Positions 53,319 through 62,035 of a stretch of DNA of 64,000 nucleotides are shown here, one piece after another. Under the pieces are notes generated by a model. It did no database searches and had not been told where the DNA came from. It saw only the letters and a program-made list of their open reading frames with translations. The position numbers were made by a program, and so were the translations under genes. Position 1 is the first letter of the stretch; every line of letters begins with the position of its first letter. The DNA is taken from NCBI GenBank assembly GCA_910577275.1, contig CAJTMW010000003.1, positions 247,813-311,812 of the forward strand. Direction: 5' to 3'. Source of the DNA: an uncultured Lachnospiraceae bacterium (lineage in GTDB: Bacteria > Bacillota > Clostridia > Lachnospirales > Lachnospiraceae).

Positions 53319-54242
53319 ATGTTTACTACAATTTTGGGGAAACAAATCTATTATGAATTATATGGAGCAGAACACGGTAATACACTGTTGTATCTTCATG
53401 GAGGTCCGGGCGCAAGCTGCCTTGATTTTGTAAATCAGGCAAAAGCCCTGAGCAGGAAAATAAGGGTCATAATACTGGACCAGTTAGGTGTTCTTCGTTC
53501 AGAAACAATTGCTGAGGATGAAGATTACAGCATGGAATACCAGGTTGAAATGTTCGAGGAGATGCGCAAAGCGTTTGGCATAGAAAAGTGGAGTATTCTC
53601 GGACATTCTTATGGCGGGATGCTTGCCGTGTTATATGTGAGTCGTTATCCGGATTCCATAAATAAAATGATTCTGGATTGCCCTTCCCTGTTGTTTGAAG
53701 ATTCCGCAAAATCGGTGGCGGAATATTTGAGCGGGCATATTGCAAGTCACAACAGCAGGGCGGAAAGTGAGCTTTGTGAAAAACTGAAAACGACGGATTA
53801 TCAGGGCGGAAAAGAATTCGTATACGATTTATTAGAGTTGCTCAATTGTTGCACAGATATGCAGTTGCGAAACTATTTGCATGGCGTTTCTTATGAAGAA
53901 TATCAGAAGTGCATGGATACAAGTGAAATCACGGATGAAATGTGGACAAAAGGAGAACGACATTTGGTGAAGCTGTTGGAAGAACCGTCGATGCAAAAGG
54001 AGGCGCAGATGAAAAGGATATCCATGTTGGATAATTTTATGCCAATGCTCCAAAAGATAACCCTTCCAATACTGTTGCTCAACGGGAGATTCGACCCCGT
54101 CAGTACAGAGCGTCAAATAGAATATATGAAAAATAAGGTGCAGAATTTAACACAAATTGTTTTTATGAATAGCGGGCACTTTCCAAGGATTGAGGAGGCG
54201 GAAAAATATACGAATGCTGTTTTGGAGTTTCTTGAAAACTAA
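53319..54242 (+). CDS. Alpha/beta hydrolase, proline-iminopeptidase-like
   Basis: Cytosolic hydrolase of 307 residues. The oxyanion motif HGGPG (LYLHGGPGASC), nucleophile Ser in GHSYGG, Asp in NGRFDPVS and His in NSGHFPRIEE form the catalytic set. HGGPG plus the Cys/Asp pattern points to the prolyl iminopeptidase group, though substrate ranges are wide (peptides, esters, lactones). It starts 3 bp after the broken AAA gene. AT-rich and probably part of the acquired island. Confidence 0.88.
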   Translation: MFTTILGKQIYYELYGAEHGNTLLYLHGGPGASCLDFVNQAKALSRKIRVIILDQLGVLRSETIAEDEDYSMEYQVEMFEEMRKAFGIEKWSILGHSYGGMLAVLYVSRYPDSINKMILDCPSLLFEDSAKSVAEYLSGHIASHNSRAESELCEKLKTTDYQGGKEFVYDLLELLNCCTDMQLRNYLHGVSYEEYQKCMDTSEITDEMWTKGERHLVKLLEEPSMQKEAQMKRISMLDNFMPMLQKITLPILLLNGRFDPVSTERQIEYMKNKVQNLTQIVFMNSGHFPRIEEAEKYTNAVLEFLEN

Positions 54243-54425
54243 AAAGTAATTACAAGAGGTTTCATAATTATCCGATAGAATGGTTGATAAAATAACTCCG
54301 TAAATATTCTGTCAGCATATCGATGAATTTTTGTCAGCGTTTCAGGTTGTATGTAAGAATATTATAGGGTAAAATGATTATAGATATTTTAGCCGTATTT
54401 AGATGCATAAATGAAGAGGGTGCAA

Positions 54426-54776
54426 ATGGAAACGATTAAAGATGAGAATATAAGGAAAATGCTGTTGGAATTTGCGGAATCGTTGCATTATGTGTATGGT
54501 GAAAAATTGAAAAGTGTCGTACTATATGGCTCCGTTGCCAGAGGGACACAAACAGTTGATTCAGATATTGACGTTATGATTCTGGTTGATGGAGACAATG
54601 ATGAATTACGCCTGTATGATGACAGACTAAATGATGTTTCAACGGATTTTTCATTAAAATACTTAAAGGTATTGTCTGTAGTAGATATTAGTTATCAGGA
54701 ATATGAGAAGTGGAGAAATCTTTCTCCGTTTTATCGAAATGTGTCTAAGGAAGGAATTATACTGTATGCAGCCTGA
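54426..54776 (+). CDS. MNT-type minimal nucleotidyltransferase (antitoxin-like)
   Basis: A 116-residue protein with the Pol-beta-like motif GSVARGTQTVDSDIDVMI (GSxxRG then DxD) and a third Asp further on. In pairs of this kind the nucleotidyltransferase AMPylates and neutralises a HEPN toxin. GAGGG lies 5 nt before the ATG at 54426. It overlaps the HEPN gene by 11 nt. The partner is frameshifted, so this may be a leftover. Confidence 0.88.
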   Translation: METIKDENIRKMLLEFAESLHYVYGEKLKSVVLYGSVARGTQTVDSDIDVMILVDGDNDELRLYDDRLNDVSTDFSLKYLKVLSVVDISYQEYEKWRNLSPFYRNVSKEGIILYAA

Positions 54777-55184
54777 TATCAGGACATTGTGTCAATATAG
54801 GTTGGAGCGTGCAAAAGAAGATTTGCTTGCTGCTGAGACAAATCATCAGGCAGGGCTCTATAAAGCGGCAATCAATCGCTCATATTATGCCATTTTCACA
54901 GTATACGTGCAGTGAATGTCCTGGATAATTTTGATGCGTCAAAGCACAGTTCGGTTATTGCACATTTTAATCAATTTTATGTACACAAGGGTGAATTTGA
55001 ACGTGGCATATATAAGATAATTGACAGTGCATATCGAATCAGAGAAAAGTGTGATTATTCGGATTTTTTCATTGCCTCAAAGGCAGACTCGGAACTTCAG
55101 TTAAAAAATGCAAAAGATTTTGTCAATGTAGTGGAGGATTATTTTAATCATAAATTTAATGATGGCAACAGCAAAGAAAATTGA
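54766..55184 (+). pseudogene. HEPN-domain protein (toxin-like), frameshifted
   Basis: Partner of the upstream nucleotidyltransferase. The N-terminal part reads LCQYRLERAKEDLLAAETNH ... INRSYYAIFT and then stops at VYVQ. Restoring one base in the TTTTC run at about 54893-54897 gives INRSYYAIFHSIRAVNVLDNFDASKHSSVIAHF, which continues in frame to 55184. The loss thus falls exactly in the RSYYAIFH stretch that carries the conserved Arg/His pattern of this family. As read, two short products of ~48 and ~90 residues could be made; neither is a full HEPN domain. A sequencing error cannot be excluded. Confidence 0.85.
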
Positions 55185-55202
55185 TTATTGAGGAGATTTC
55201 CT

Positions 55203-55334
55203 TTGAAAGACTTTATTGAGGAACGCGCAATCCAGATTGCCAATTATATCATTGAAAATAATGCGACAGTGAGGCAGACGGCGAAGGCGTTGGGGATTTC
55301 CAAATCGACGGTACATATGGTAGTAACAAAATAG
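55203..55334 (+). pseudogene. Truncated extra copy of spoIIID
   Basis: Encodes 43 residues (LKDFIEERAIQIANYIIENN ... KSTVHMVVTK) from a TTG start. It is almost identical to the first 38 codons of the intact spoIIID at 57641: 4 differences in 115 bases (55203-55317 against 57641-57755). Similarity fades after that and a stop follows at 55332. The ribosome site is partly kept, the sigma-E promoter is not. The copy lacks part of the helix-turn-helix and the basic C-terminal region, so it is not functional. Confidence 0.92.
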
Positions 55335-55469
55335 AACGGTTTGTCTGGGTTATGCAATAGGAAAATAGACTATTAAAAGTAGTGATTTGGTGGCATGGAT
55401 GATGGAAACAAGAATCATTGAAGTAATTTCTGTCAAATGAACTTTGAGGAATATAAAATATAGACAGAG

Positions 55470-55508
55470 GTCGTTGGAATCATAGGATTTCAGCGACTTT
55501 GCTTATTT
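55470..55508 (+). terminator. Hairpin terminator upstream of the defence pair
   Basis: GTCGTTGGAATC (55470-55481) pairs with GATTTCAGCGAC (55486-55497) with minor mismatches over a 4-nt loop; a T-rich stretch ending TTATTTT follows. The rest of 55335-55596 is AT-rich with a likely promoter (TTTACA, then TATAAT about 40 bp before the ATPase start, spacing 15). Confidence 0.65.
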
Positions 55509-55596
55509 TAAACAGAAATATGAGAAAATATCTCAAATAATATTTACAAATATTAAAAATGCGTATAATATAGAAATAAGATGGAGGTAAAAGATT

Positions 55597-56823
55597 ATGT
55601 TATGCCAATTTACCGTAAAAAATTATAAAAGTATTCGTGAAGAGATGACCTTCGATATGCAGGCTGCGGCAATTATGGAGCATAAGGATAGAGTTATTCA
55701 AACGAAAGACGGAGAAAAGTTTTTGCCGGTATCCGTTATCTATGGACCGAATGGCGGTGGTAAATCGAATGTGCTGGAGGCTTTGCATACACTGGATGCA
55801 AAGATATTAAGACCTCTTTGTGCGACCTGTGATAAATCGGAATGCGAATTTAAAGCCAGAAAGATTCCGGTGGAACCCTTTGCTTTTTCGGAAGAGACAA
55901 GAAAAGAGCCGACACAGTTTGAAGTGTTCTTTAGAACTAATGTGGCAGAGTACCGTTATATTCTCTATGTGAGACAAGATATTGTTGCATACGAGAGTTT
56001 GGATAGAATCAAGTTAGACACTGGGAGGCGGTCAGCGCTTTTTGTTAGAAATGATAATGAGGTAGATTTAAAAGGGGTTTTTGGAAAAATCAAGATTAGT
56101 GAAGAAATCTCAGAAAACTTGCCGTTGCTGTCTTATCTTGGGATAACTTATAAAAAAAATGAGATTATTTCTGATGTGATTCAGTGGTTTGAGGATTCTA
56201 TTGATTTTTTAAATTATGGAAATCCAAGACAGGAACTGCGGACAGCTATAGCTAAGACAGACGAGGTAAAAAAACTCGTGTTGGATATGATTCGTGAGAT
56301 GGATTTAGACATTGAGGATTTTCGAATTGAGGAAAAAGATGAAAACCATATAGAAGTTTATACCAGGCATATTGTAAATGGATATAGTACTGAATTAACT
56401 TTGTCAGAGGAATCCAGTGGAACAAAAAAGCTGTTTGGATTACTGCCTTTTATTGCTAAAAGTCTTGTTGCAGGAACAACATTGGTTATTGATGAGTTGG
56501 ATGCAAAAGTTCATCCAGTATTGTTACGATATGTAGTCATGTTATATAACAATATGGAGATTAATAAGAAGGGCGCACAATTGATTTTTACTTCACATGA
56601 TTTGTCCACCATGAATAATGATGTATTTCGCCGTGATGAGATTTGGTTTGTGGCAAAGGGAAAGGCTCAAAATTCTAAACTCTATTCACTGGTTGAGTTT
56701 AAAAATTCAAAAGGGGAATCCGTCCGCATGGATGCTAAATATGACAAGCAGTACTTAGAGGGCAAGTATGGCGCAGATCCATATCTGAAAAAGATTATAG
56801 ATTGGAGTGATGTCAATGCCTAA
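55597..56823 (+). CDS. AAA ATPase of an AbiL/RloAB-like pair
   Basis: SMC-like ATPase of 408 residues. The start MLCQFTVKNYKSIREEMTF is typical of the OLD/RecF-like group, with Walker A YGPNGGGKSN near residue 50, signature-like LSEESSGTKKLFGLLP, Walker B TTLVIDELDAKVHP and the switch FTSHDLSTMN. Proteins of this type form phage-defence pairs with RloB-like partners (RloA/RloB, AbiLi/AbiLii), killing or arresting infected cells. GGAGG precedes the ATG. The next gene overlaps its end by 8 nt. Confidence 0.88.
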   Translation: MLCQFTVKNYKSIREEMTFDMQAAAIMEHKDRVIQTKDGEKFLPVSVIYGPNGGGKSNVLEALHTLDAKILRPLCATCDKSECEFKARKIPVEPFAFSEETRKEPTQFEVFFRTNVAEYRYILYVRQDIVAYESLDRIKLDTGRRSALFVRNDNEVDLKGVFGKIKISEEISENLPLLSYLGITYKKNEIISDVIQWFEDSIDFLNYGNPRQELRTAIAKTDEVKKLVLDMIREMDLDIEDFRIEEKDENHIEVYTRHIVNGYSTELTLSEESSGTKKLFGLLPFIAKSLVAGTTLVIDELDAKVHPVLLRYVVMLYNNMEINKKGAQLIFTSHDLSTMNNDVFRRDEIWFVAKGKAQNSKLYSLVEFKNSKGESVRMDAKYDKQYLEGKYGADPYLKKIIDWSDVNA

Positions 56824-57511
56824 GAAAGTTGGAACGACTCAGTGGAGGAAGCAGCGGCGCAAAGAATATCTGGAGAAAAAGGAATATCGTTATTATATCT
56901 TTTGTGAGGGTGAGCAAACGGAGCCGCTATACTTTGAGGGATTTAAACGTTTGATAGAGGATAATCCGATTTATAAGGATATGGTTCTGATTGAAATTGA
57001 ATCTTGCGCCGCGGAGACCATGCGGGTTATTGGTATGGCGGAACGATATGTACATAAAAATGGGATTGACAGAGGACAGATATGGTGTGTGTATGATAAG
57101 GACAGTTTCCCGGCAAAAGATTTTAATGGTGTGTCGGAGCGGGTGGACAAGCTAAACTTGGAAAATTCGAAATTACAATATCATGCTGTGTGGAGCAATG
57201 AATGTATTGAGTTTTGGTTTATTTTGCATTTTGCTTACTATACTTCAAACAATCATAGGTCTGAGTATGTTAAATTTTTGAATGATAAGTTCACAGAACT
57301 TGGAGTTGGAAAGTATCAGAAGAATAGGAGGGATATATTTGATGTTCTGATGAAGAAGGGTAGTCCTAAATTGGCGATACGGTATGCGAAACGGATTATA
57401 GAGGAAAATAAGGGAAAGATGTCGGCGGATATTGCACCGGGGACGAAAGTGTATGAGTTGGTGGAGGAACTGGCGAGGTATTTGCCGGAGGAAATGAAAA
57501 ATAGAATGTAA
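56816..57511 (+). CDS. RloB-like (AbiLii-type) protein
   Basis: Partner of the upstream ATPase, 231 residues. RloB features: basic N terminus (TTQWRKQRRKEYLEKK), a TOPRIM-like start YYIFCEGEQTEPLYFEGF with acidic Glu, IWCVYDKDSFP with Asp-x-Asp, and SNECIEFWFILHF. It is presumably the nuclease effector, with the ATPase as sensor. The ATG at 56816 follows GGAG and overlaps the ATPase gene, so the two are translated together. Ends ~80 bp before the spoIIID promoter region. Confidence 0.87.
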   Translation: MPKKVGTTQWRKQRRKEYLEKKEYRYYIFCEGEQTEPLYFEGFKRLIEDNPIYKDMVLIEIESCAAETMRVIGMAERYVHKNGIDRGQIWCVYDKDSFPAKDFNGVSERVDKLNLENSKLQYHAVWSNECIEFWFILHFAYYTSNNHRSEYVKFLNDKFTELGVGKYQKNRRDIFDVLMKKGSPKLAIRYAKRIIEENKGKMSADIAPGTKVYELVEELARYLPEEMKNRM

Positions 57512-57582
57512 TGAGAGTAGTGTTTTCATATGAAACATTAATTGTAGACGAGTGATATTAGTAAAGCTGCAAGGATAAAGCA

Positions 57583-57612
57583 GTCATAACCCCTCAAAAC
57601 ACTTCATACAAT
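57583..57612 (+). promoter_or_regulatory. Sigma-E-like promoter of spoIIID
   Basis: GTCATAA (57583-57589) and CATACAAT (57605-57612). ATA with 16 nt to CATACAAT fits the mother-cell sigma-E consensus. The start would fall near 57619, just before the ribosome site. Confidence 0.7.
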
Positions 57613-57640
57613 GTAAAAAAGTGTTCTGAGGGGTTTCCTT
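57589..57640 (+). terminator. Terminator of the defence pair, overlapping the spoIIID promoter
   Basis: ACCCCTCAAAACACTT (57589-57604) pairs with AAGTGTTCTGAGGGGT (57619-57634), followed by TTCCTTTT. The 3' arm contains the GAGGGG ribosome site of spoIIID and the 5' arm lies in the promoter spacer. Only read-through RNA can form the hairpin; RNA from the sigma-E promoter lacks the 5' arm. Confidence 0.75.
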
Positions 57641-57907
57641 TTGAAAGATTATATTGAGGAACGCGCAATCCAGATTGCCAATTATATCATTGAAAATAAT
57701 GCGACAGTGAGGCAGACGGCGAAGGCGTTTGGAATTTCCAAATCGACGGTACATAAAGACGTAACAGAAAGGCTCATGCAGATTAATTCAACACTGGCAA
57801 AAGAGGCAAGAAGGGTTCTGGATGTGAACAAGCAGGAGCGTCATATCAGGGGAGGAATGGCCACAAAAGAAAAATACCGTCATATGCACCATGAAGAGGA
57901 AGACTAG
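57641..57907 (+). CDS. spoIIID: Stage III sporulation protein D
   Basis: Mother-cell transcription regulator of sporulation, 88 residues, acting after sigma-E to switch on and off many genes and to prepare for sigma-K. The sequence is characteristic: YIEERAIQIANYIIENNATV, the helix-turn-helix VRQTAKAFGISKSTVHKDVT and the basic C-terminal RRVLDVNKQERHIRGGMATK. TTG start with GAGGGG 7 nt upstream, under a sigma-E-like promoter. A damaged second copy of its first 38 codons lies 2.4 kb upstream, on the far side of the defence pair. Confidence 0.97.
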   Translation: MKDYIEERAIQIANYIIENNATVRQTAKAFGISKSTVHKDVTERLMQINSTLAKEARRVLDVNKQERHIRGGMATKEKYRHMHHEEED

Positions 57908-57957
57908 AGCAGTACATGAATATTATAAGCATTTCAGAAATTCAGGTGAGGATAACA

Positions 57958-57997
57958 AAGTGTCTGACAATGGCTTTGGCGGCCGTCAGGCACTTTT
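57958..57997 (+). terminator. Terminator of spoIIID
   Basis: AAGTGTCTGAC (57958-57968) pairs with GTCAGGCACTT (57985-57995) with one mismatch and runs into TT ATAAT. Confidence 0.75.
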
Positions 57998-58039
57998 ATA
58001 ATAACGGAAAATGTATACAAAAAATGCGCGCGGGTAATC

Positions 58040-58067
58040 TTGATGAACCGGAAATTGGTGGTATAAT
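58040..58067 (+). promoter_or_regulatory. Sigma-A promoter of the MATE gene
   Basis: TTGATG (58040-58045), 16-nt spacer, TATAAT (58062-58067), 42 bp before the ATG. Confidence 0.65.
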
Positions 58068-58109
58068 GTACACAAATACAAAAGCAGTCAAATTGCACAG
58101 GAGCCTGAT

Positions 58110-59440
58110 ATGCTGTACACAAATAAAGATTTGAAAAAATTGATTATTCCGCTGGTATTTGAACAGCTTCTTGCCATTTTAGTGGGGATGGTGGATACGG
58201 TTATGATAGCGGGGGTGGGTGAGGCGGCAGTATCCGGCGTTTCACTGGTGGATACGATAAATATTCTTGTAATCAATCTGACCGCGTCGCTGGCTACGGG
58301 CGGAGCTGTGGTCGCCGGCCATTTCCTCGGTCAGAAGGATGGGAAAAACGCAGGCAGGGCGGCCTGGCAGCTGGTGTTGTTTTCCATCTGGATGTCTGCG
58401 GTTGTGACGATTGTGTTTCTGGCGGCACATAAGCCGCTGCTTCGGGTGATTTTCGGGCAGGTAGAGCCGGCGGTCATGGAAAGCGCGACAACCTATCTGA
58501 TTATCACGGCGATTTCCATCTGCCCTCTTGCGATTTACAATTCCTGCGCGGCGCTGTTCCGCGCCATGAGCGATTCTAAGACCACCATGCTGATAGCCAT
58601 TGCCATGAACCTGATTAACGTAGTGGGAAACGCGATTCTGATTTACGGGGTAAAAATCGGTGTGGCGGGGGAGCCGCCATTGCAACGACGCTTTCCCGGA
58701 CTGCGGCAGCGGTTATCATTATGGTGTTGTTTTTCCATACCGACAGGGTAATCAGCTTTAAGGGACAGGCCACCTGGCGGATGGACTTTAAGCTGATTAA
58801 AAAAATCCTTTATATCGGTGTTCCCAACGGTCTGGAAAACAGTCTGTTCCAGCTCGGGAAAATTCTTCTTCTCAGCCTGATATCCACTTTTGGCACCTAT
58901 GCCATTGCGGCAAACGCGGTCTGCAATACCCTGGCGGGCTTTAATATTTTGCCCGGACAGGCAATTAATATGGCGCTGCTTTCGGTAGTGTCCGTCTGCG
59001 TGGGAGCCGGGGATTACGGGCAGGCCAGATATTACACCAGAAAGCTGGTGCGTCTTGCCATGGCTGCTTTGGCGTGTATATCGGGGATTCTGATTGTTTT
59101 TGCCCCGCTGATTATGAAAATTTATCATCTCACGCCCCAGACGGAGGAGCTGGCGATTCAGGTAATACGGTGGCATGCGACGCTGGCGATATTTTTCTGG
59201 GTGCCCTCTTTTACGGTTCCCAATACTTTGCGGGCGGCGGGAGACGTGGTGTGGACAATGCTGATTGCCATTGCCTCTATGTGGACGTTTCGGATAGTCT
59301 TTGCCTATATTTTCAGTAATTATTTTGACGGCGGCCTGATTGGCGTGTGGATTGCCATGACCATTGACTGGGCATTCCGCTCGCTCTGCTATTGTCTGAG
59401 ATACCGGGGGCATAAATGGGAACAGTTCGGGGAGACATAA
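58110..59440 (+). pseudogene. MATE-family multidrug exporter, frameshifted
   Basis: Two frames of one MATE transporter of about 440 residues and 12 membrane segments. The first runs from the ATG at 58110 (LYTNKDLKKLIIPLVFEQLL, MVDTVMIAGVGEAAVSGVSL) to GVKIGVAG, then turns to nonsense at EPPLQRRF. From about 58670 the neighbouring frame continues GAAIATTLSRTAAAVIIMVLFF and runs to 59440 with the expected second half (GVPNGLENSLFQLGKI, FNILPGQAINMALLSVV). The break is in a run of five G at about 58667-58671 where six are expected. It may be a real one-base loss, a phase-variable tract or a sequencing error. Confidence 0.85.
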
Positions 59441-59458
59441 AAGGAAAGCAAGAATATT

Positions 59459-59488
59459 TTGACAGGATTTCAGGGTGTCTTATATAAT
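59459..59488 (+). promoter_or_regulatory. Sigma-A promoter of guaA
   Basis: TTGACA (59459-59464), 18-nt spacer, TATAAT (59483-59488), 72 bp before the guaA ATG. I see no purine riboswitch in the short leader. Confidence 0.75.
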
Positions 59489-59559
59489 AAATGACAGGCG
59501 GACGGCGGGGATACAGGCAGAAGCGGGAGCCCCAGCCAAACCAAAAGAGGAGAAAAATT

Positions 59560-61101
59560 ATGGAAAAGGAAATGGTTATTGTTCTTGACTTTGGCGGTCA
59601 ATATAATCAGTTGATTGCCAGAAGGGTGCGGGAATGCAATGTTTACTGTGAGGTTTATCCATGCAGTATCAGTATTGACAAAATAAGGGAAATGAATCCA
59701 AAGGGTATCATTTTTACAGGGGGGCCAAACAGTGTGTATGCGGAGGATTCGCCGCGGTACAGTAAGGAAATTTTTGACCTGGGGATACCGATTCTGGGCA
59801 TCTGCTACGGTTCCCAGCTTATAGCGTATCTGCTTGGCGGAAGCGTGAAGACGGCTCCGGTCAGCGAGTACGGGAAAACAGAGGTGGAGGTGGATAAAAG
59901 CTCCCTCCTTTTCTCCGACGTGTCTGACAAAACAATCTGCTGGATGAGCCACACGGATTATATCGAGACGGCTCCGGCGGATTTTCAGGTGACGGCCCGC
60001 ACGCCGGTGTGCCCCGTGGCGGCCATGGAAAATGCGGAGAAAAAGCTGTATGCGGTGCAGTTCCACCCTGAGGTGATGCACACCCGGGAAGGAATGAAGA
60101 TGCTCTCCGGCTTTGTATACAAGGTCTGCCAGTGCAAAGGCGACTGGCGCATGGATTCCTTTGTTGAAACCACCATCAGGCAAATCCGTGAAAAGGTCGG
60201 AACAGGAAAGGTTCTGTGCGCTCTTTCGGGGGGCGTGGATTCCTCCGTGGCGGCGGTGCTTCTGGCAAAGGCGGTGGGCAGGCAGCTTACCTGCGTTTTT
60301 GTTGACCACGGGCTTTTGCGGAAAAACGAGGGCGACGAGGTGGAAGCGGTTTTCGGACCGGGCGGAGCATATGATTTGAACTTTGTGCGGGTGAACGCAC
60401 AGGAGAAGTTTTATGCAAAGCTGGCCGGTGTGGAGGAGCCCGAGCGCAAGCGCAAGATTATCGGGGAAGAATTTATCCGGGTGTTTGAGGAGGAAGCGAA
60501 GAAAATCGGCGCGGTGGATTTTCTGGTGCAGGGCACGATTTATCCCGATGTGATAGAAAGCGGCCTCGGGAAAAGCGCTGTGATAAAATCCCACCATAAT
60601 GTGGGCGGACTTCCCGAGTATGTTGATTTTAAAGAGATTATCGAGCCTTTGCGGCTTTTGTTTAAGGATGAGGTGCGTAAGGCCGGTCTGGAGCTTGGCA
60701 TTCCGAAGAATCTCGTATACAGGCAGCCTTTTCCGGGTCCGGGACTTGGCGTCCGCATTATCGGAGAGGTCACGGCGCAGAAGGTTCGCATGGTACAGGA
60801 TGCGGATGCGATTTACCGGGAGGAAATTGCAAAGGCGGGAATTGACAAGGAGCTGGGACAGTATTTTGCCGCCCTTACAAACATGCGGAGCGTGGGCGTG
60901 ATGGGGGATGAGAGAACCTACGATTACGCGGTTGCGCTTCGGGCGGTAAATACCTCTGATTTCATGACGGCGGAGGCGGCGCAGCTTCCCTGGGAGGTAT
61001 TGAGCAGGGTTACCAGCAGGATTGTAAACGAGGTGAAAGGGGTTAACCGGGTGCTTTACGACTGCACGGGGAAGCCTCCGGCAACAATAGAAATCGAGTA
61101 G
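59560..61101 (+). CDS. guaA: GMP synthase (glutamine-hydrolysing)
   Basis: Converts XMP, ATP and glutamine to GMP, the last step of guanine nucleotide synthesis. The 513 residues have a class-I glutaminase domain with Cys82 in GICYGSQ and the His/Glu pair in FHPEVMHT, then an ATP-pyrophosphatase domain (ALSGGVDSSVAA) and a C-terminal dimerisation domain ending in RVLYDCTGKPPATIEIE. AAAAGAGGAG precedes the ATG at 59560; the frame extends further upstream without a ribosome site. A second, glutaminase-deficient copy lies 0.9 kb downstream. Confidence 0.97.
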   Translation: MEKEMVIVLDFGGQYNQLIARRVRECNVYCEVYPCSISIDKIREMNPKGIIFTGGPNSVYAEDSPRYSKEIFDLGIPILGICYGSQLIAYLLGGSVKTAPVSEYGKTEVEVDKSSLLFSDVSDKTICWMSHTDYIETAPADFQVTARTPVCPVAAMENAEKKLYAVQFHPEVMHTREGMKMLSGFVYKVCQCKGDWRMDSFVETTIRQIREKVGTGKVLCALSGGVDSSVAAVLLAKAVGRQLTCVFVDHGLLRKNEGDEVEAVFGPGGAYDLNFVRVNAQEKFYAKLAGVEEPERKRKIIGEEFIRVFEEEAKKIGAVDFLVQGTIYPDVIESGLGKSAVIKSHHNVGGLPEYVDFKEIIEPLRLLFKDEVRKAGLELGIPKNLVYRQPFPGPGLGVRIIGEVTAQKVRMVQDADAIYREEIAKAGIDKELGQYFAALTNMRSVGVMGDERTYDYAVALRAVNTSDFMTAEAAQLPWEVLSRVTSRIVNEVKGVNRVLYDCTGKPPATIEIE

Positions 61102-61213
61102 ACAGGTGAGAAAATGGGAATAAACCTGCATTTCAAAACTCCAATGATATATTTGTAGAAAAGCAACGAAAAAGTAATCTGTATATCACAAATATCATAA
61201 ACAGGAGGGCGAC

Positions 61214-61864
61214 ATGGATATTTTGCAAGAATTTATGCAGAGGGAGCAGCAGGAAAAACTGGAGAGATACCGGATTCTGAACCGGAATGTGAGAAAGGGA
61301 GAGATTCTTTTTACGGGTTCTTCCCTGATGGAGCAGTTTCCAATCAATGAACTGCTGATGAGTAACGGTATGAATCAGGTTATCTACAATCGGGGTATCG
61401 GCGGTTTTACAACGACGGATATGCTGCAATACATGGAGGAGATGGTTTTCGGTACGGAACCGTCCAGGATTTTTATCAATATCGGCACCAACGATATCGG
61501 AAGCCCGGATTATCAGCTGGATACTCTGATGGAGCGGTACGAAGAGATTATTTCCCGGATACAGGAAAGACTGCCTGAGGCGGAGATTATCATGATGGCT
61601 TATTATCCGGTCAATGAGACGGACAAGGTACCGGAGGGAGAATGGGGCAGGACAGCCTTTGTCACGAGAACCAATGAAAATATTGCGCTTGCCAACGAAG
61701 CCGTGGAGAGGCTGGCGGCGAAGAAGGGCTGCCGGTTTATCAATGTGAACGAGGGGCTGACCGATGAGCGCGGCAAGCTGAAAAAGGAGTTTACAATCGA
61801 GGGTATTCATATGTATGCCAACGGGTATCAGGTGGTGCTGGATAATCTGAAGAAATATTTATAA
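61214..61864 (+). CDS. SGNH/GDSL-family hydrolase
   Basis: Cytosolic esterase-like protein of 216 residues. The GDSL-type block is GEILFTGSSLMEQFP (Ser nucleophile), with Gly in NRGIGGFTT, Asn in NIGTNDIG and the Asp/His pair near the end as EGIHMYANGY. Such enzymes deacylate lipids, sugars or acyl-CoA; substrate unknown. AGGAGG lies before the ATG. It sits between the two guaA-type genes. Confidence 0.88.
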   Translation: MDILQEFMQREQQEKLERYRILNRNVRKGEILFTGSSLMEQFPINELLMSNGMNQVIYNRGIGGFTTTDMLQYMEEMVFGTEPSRIFINIGTNDIGSPDYQLDTLMERYEEIISRIQERLPEAEIIMMAYYPVNETDKVPEGEWGRTAFVTRTNENIALANEAVERLAAKKGCRFINVNEGLTDERGKLKKEFTIEGIHMYANGYQVVLDNLKKYL

Positions 61865-62035
61865 TCAGGGATGTGATGCCCGGACAGGGGATTAGCCGGA
61901 GTGTGATGATAAAAAGAAATAGATTTTTGGCGGGAGCTGTGATATAGTGAAAAACAGAGAAAAGGACAAAGGGAAGCAAGCCCCGGCGAGAAATTGTTGA
62001 CTAAAACACTTGAGCGGATAAAGGAGAGGACGTAT

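Noticed and set aside
59441..59559. Purine riboswitch before guaA
   Set aside because: The leader after the promoter is only ~65 nt and lacks the conserved three-way junction sequences of the purine class.
59470..61131. 553-codon frame opposite to guaA
   Set aside because: Long antisense frames arise from codon bias in GC-balanced genes. The guaA frame matches its family fully, while the antisense frame shows no domain.
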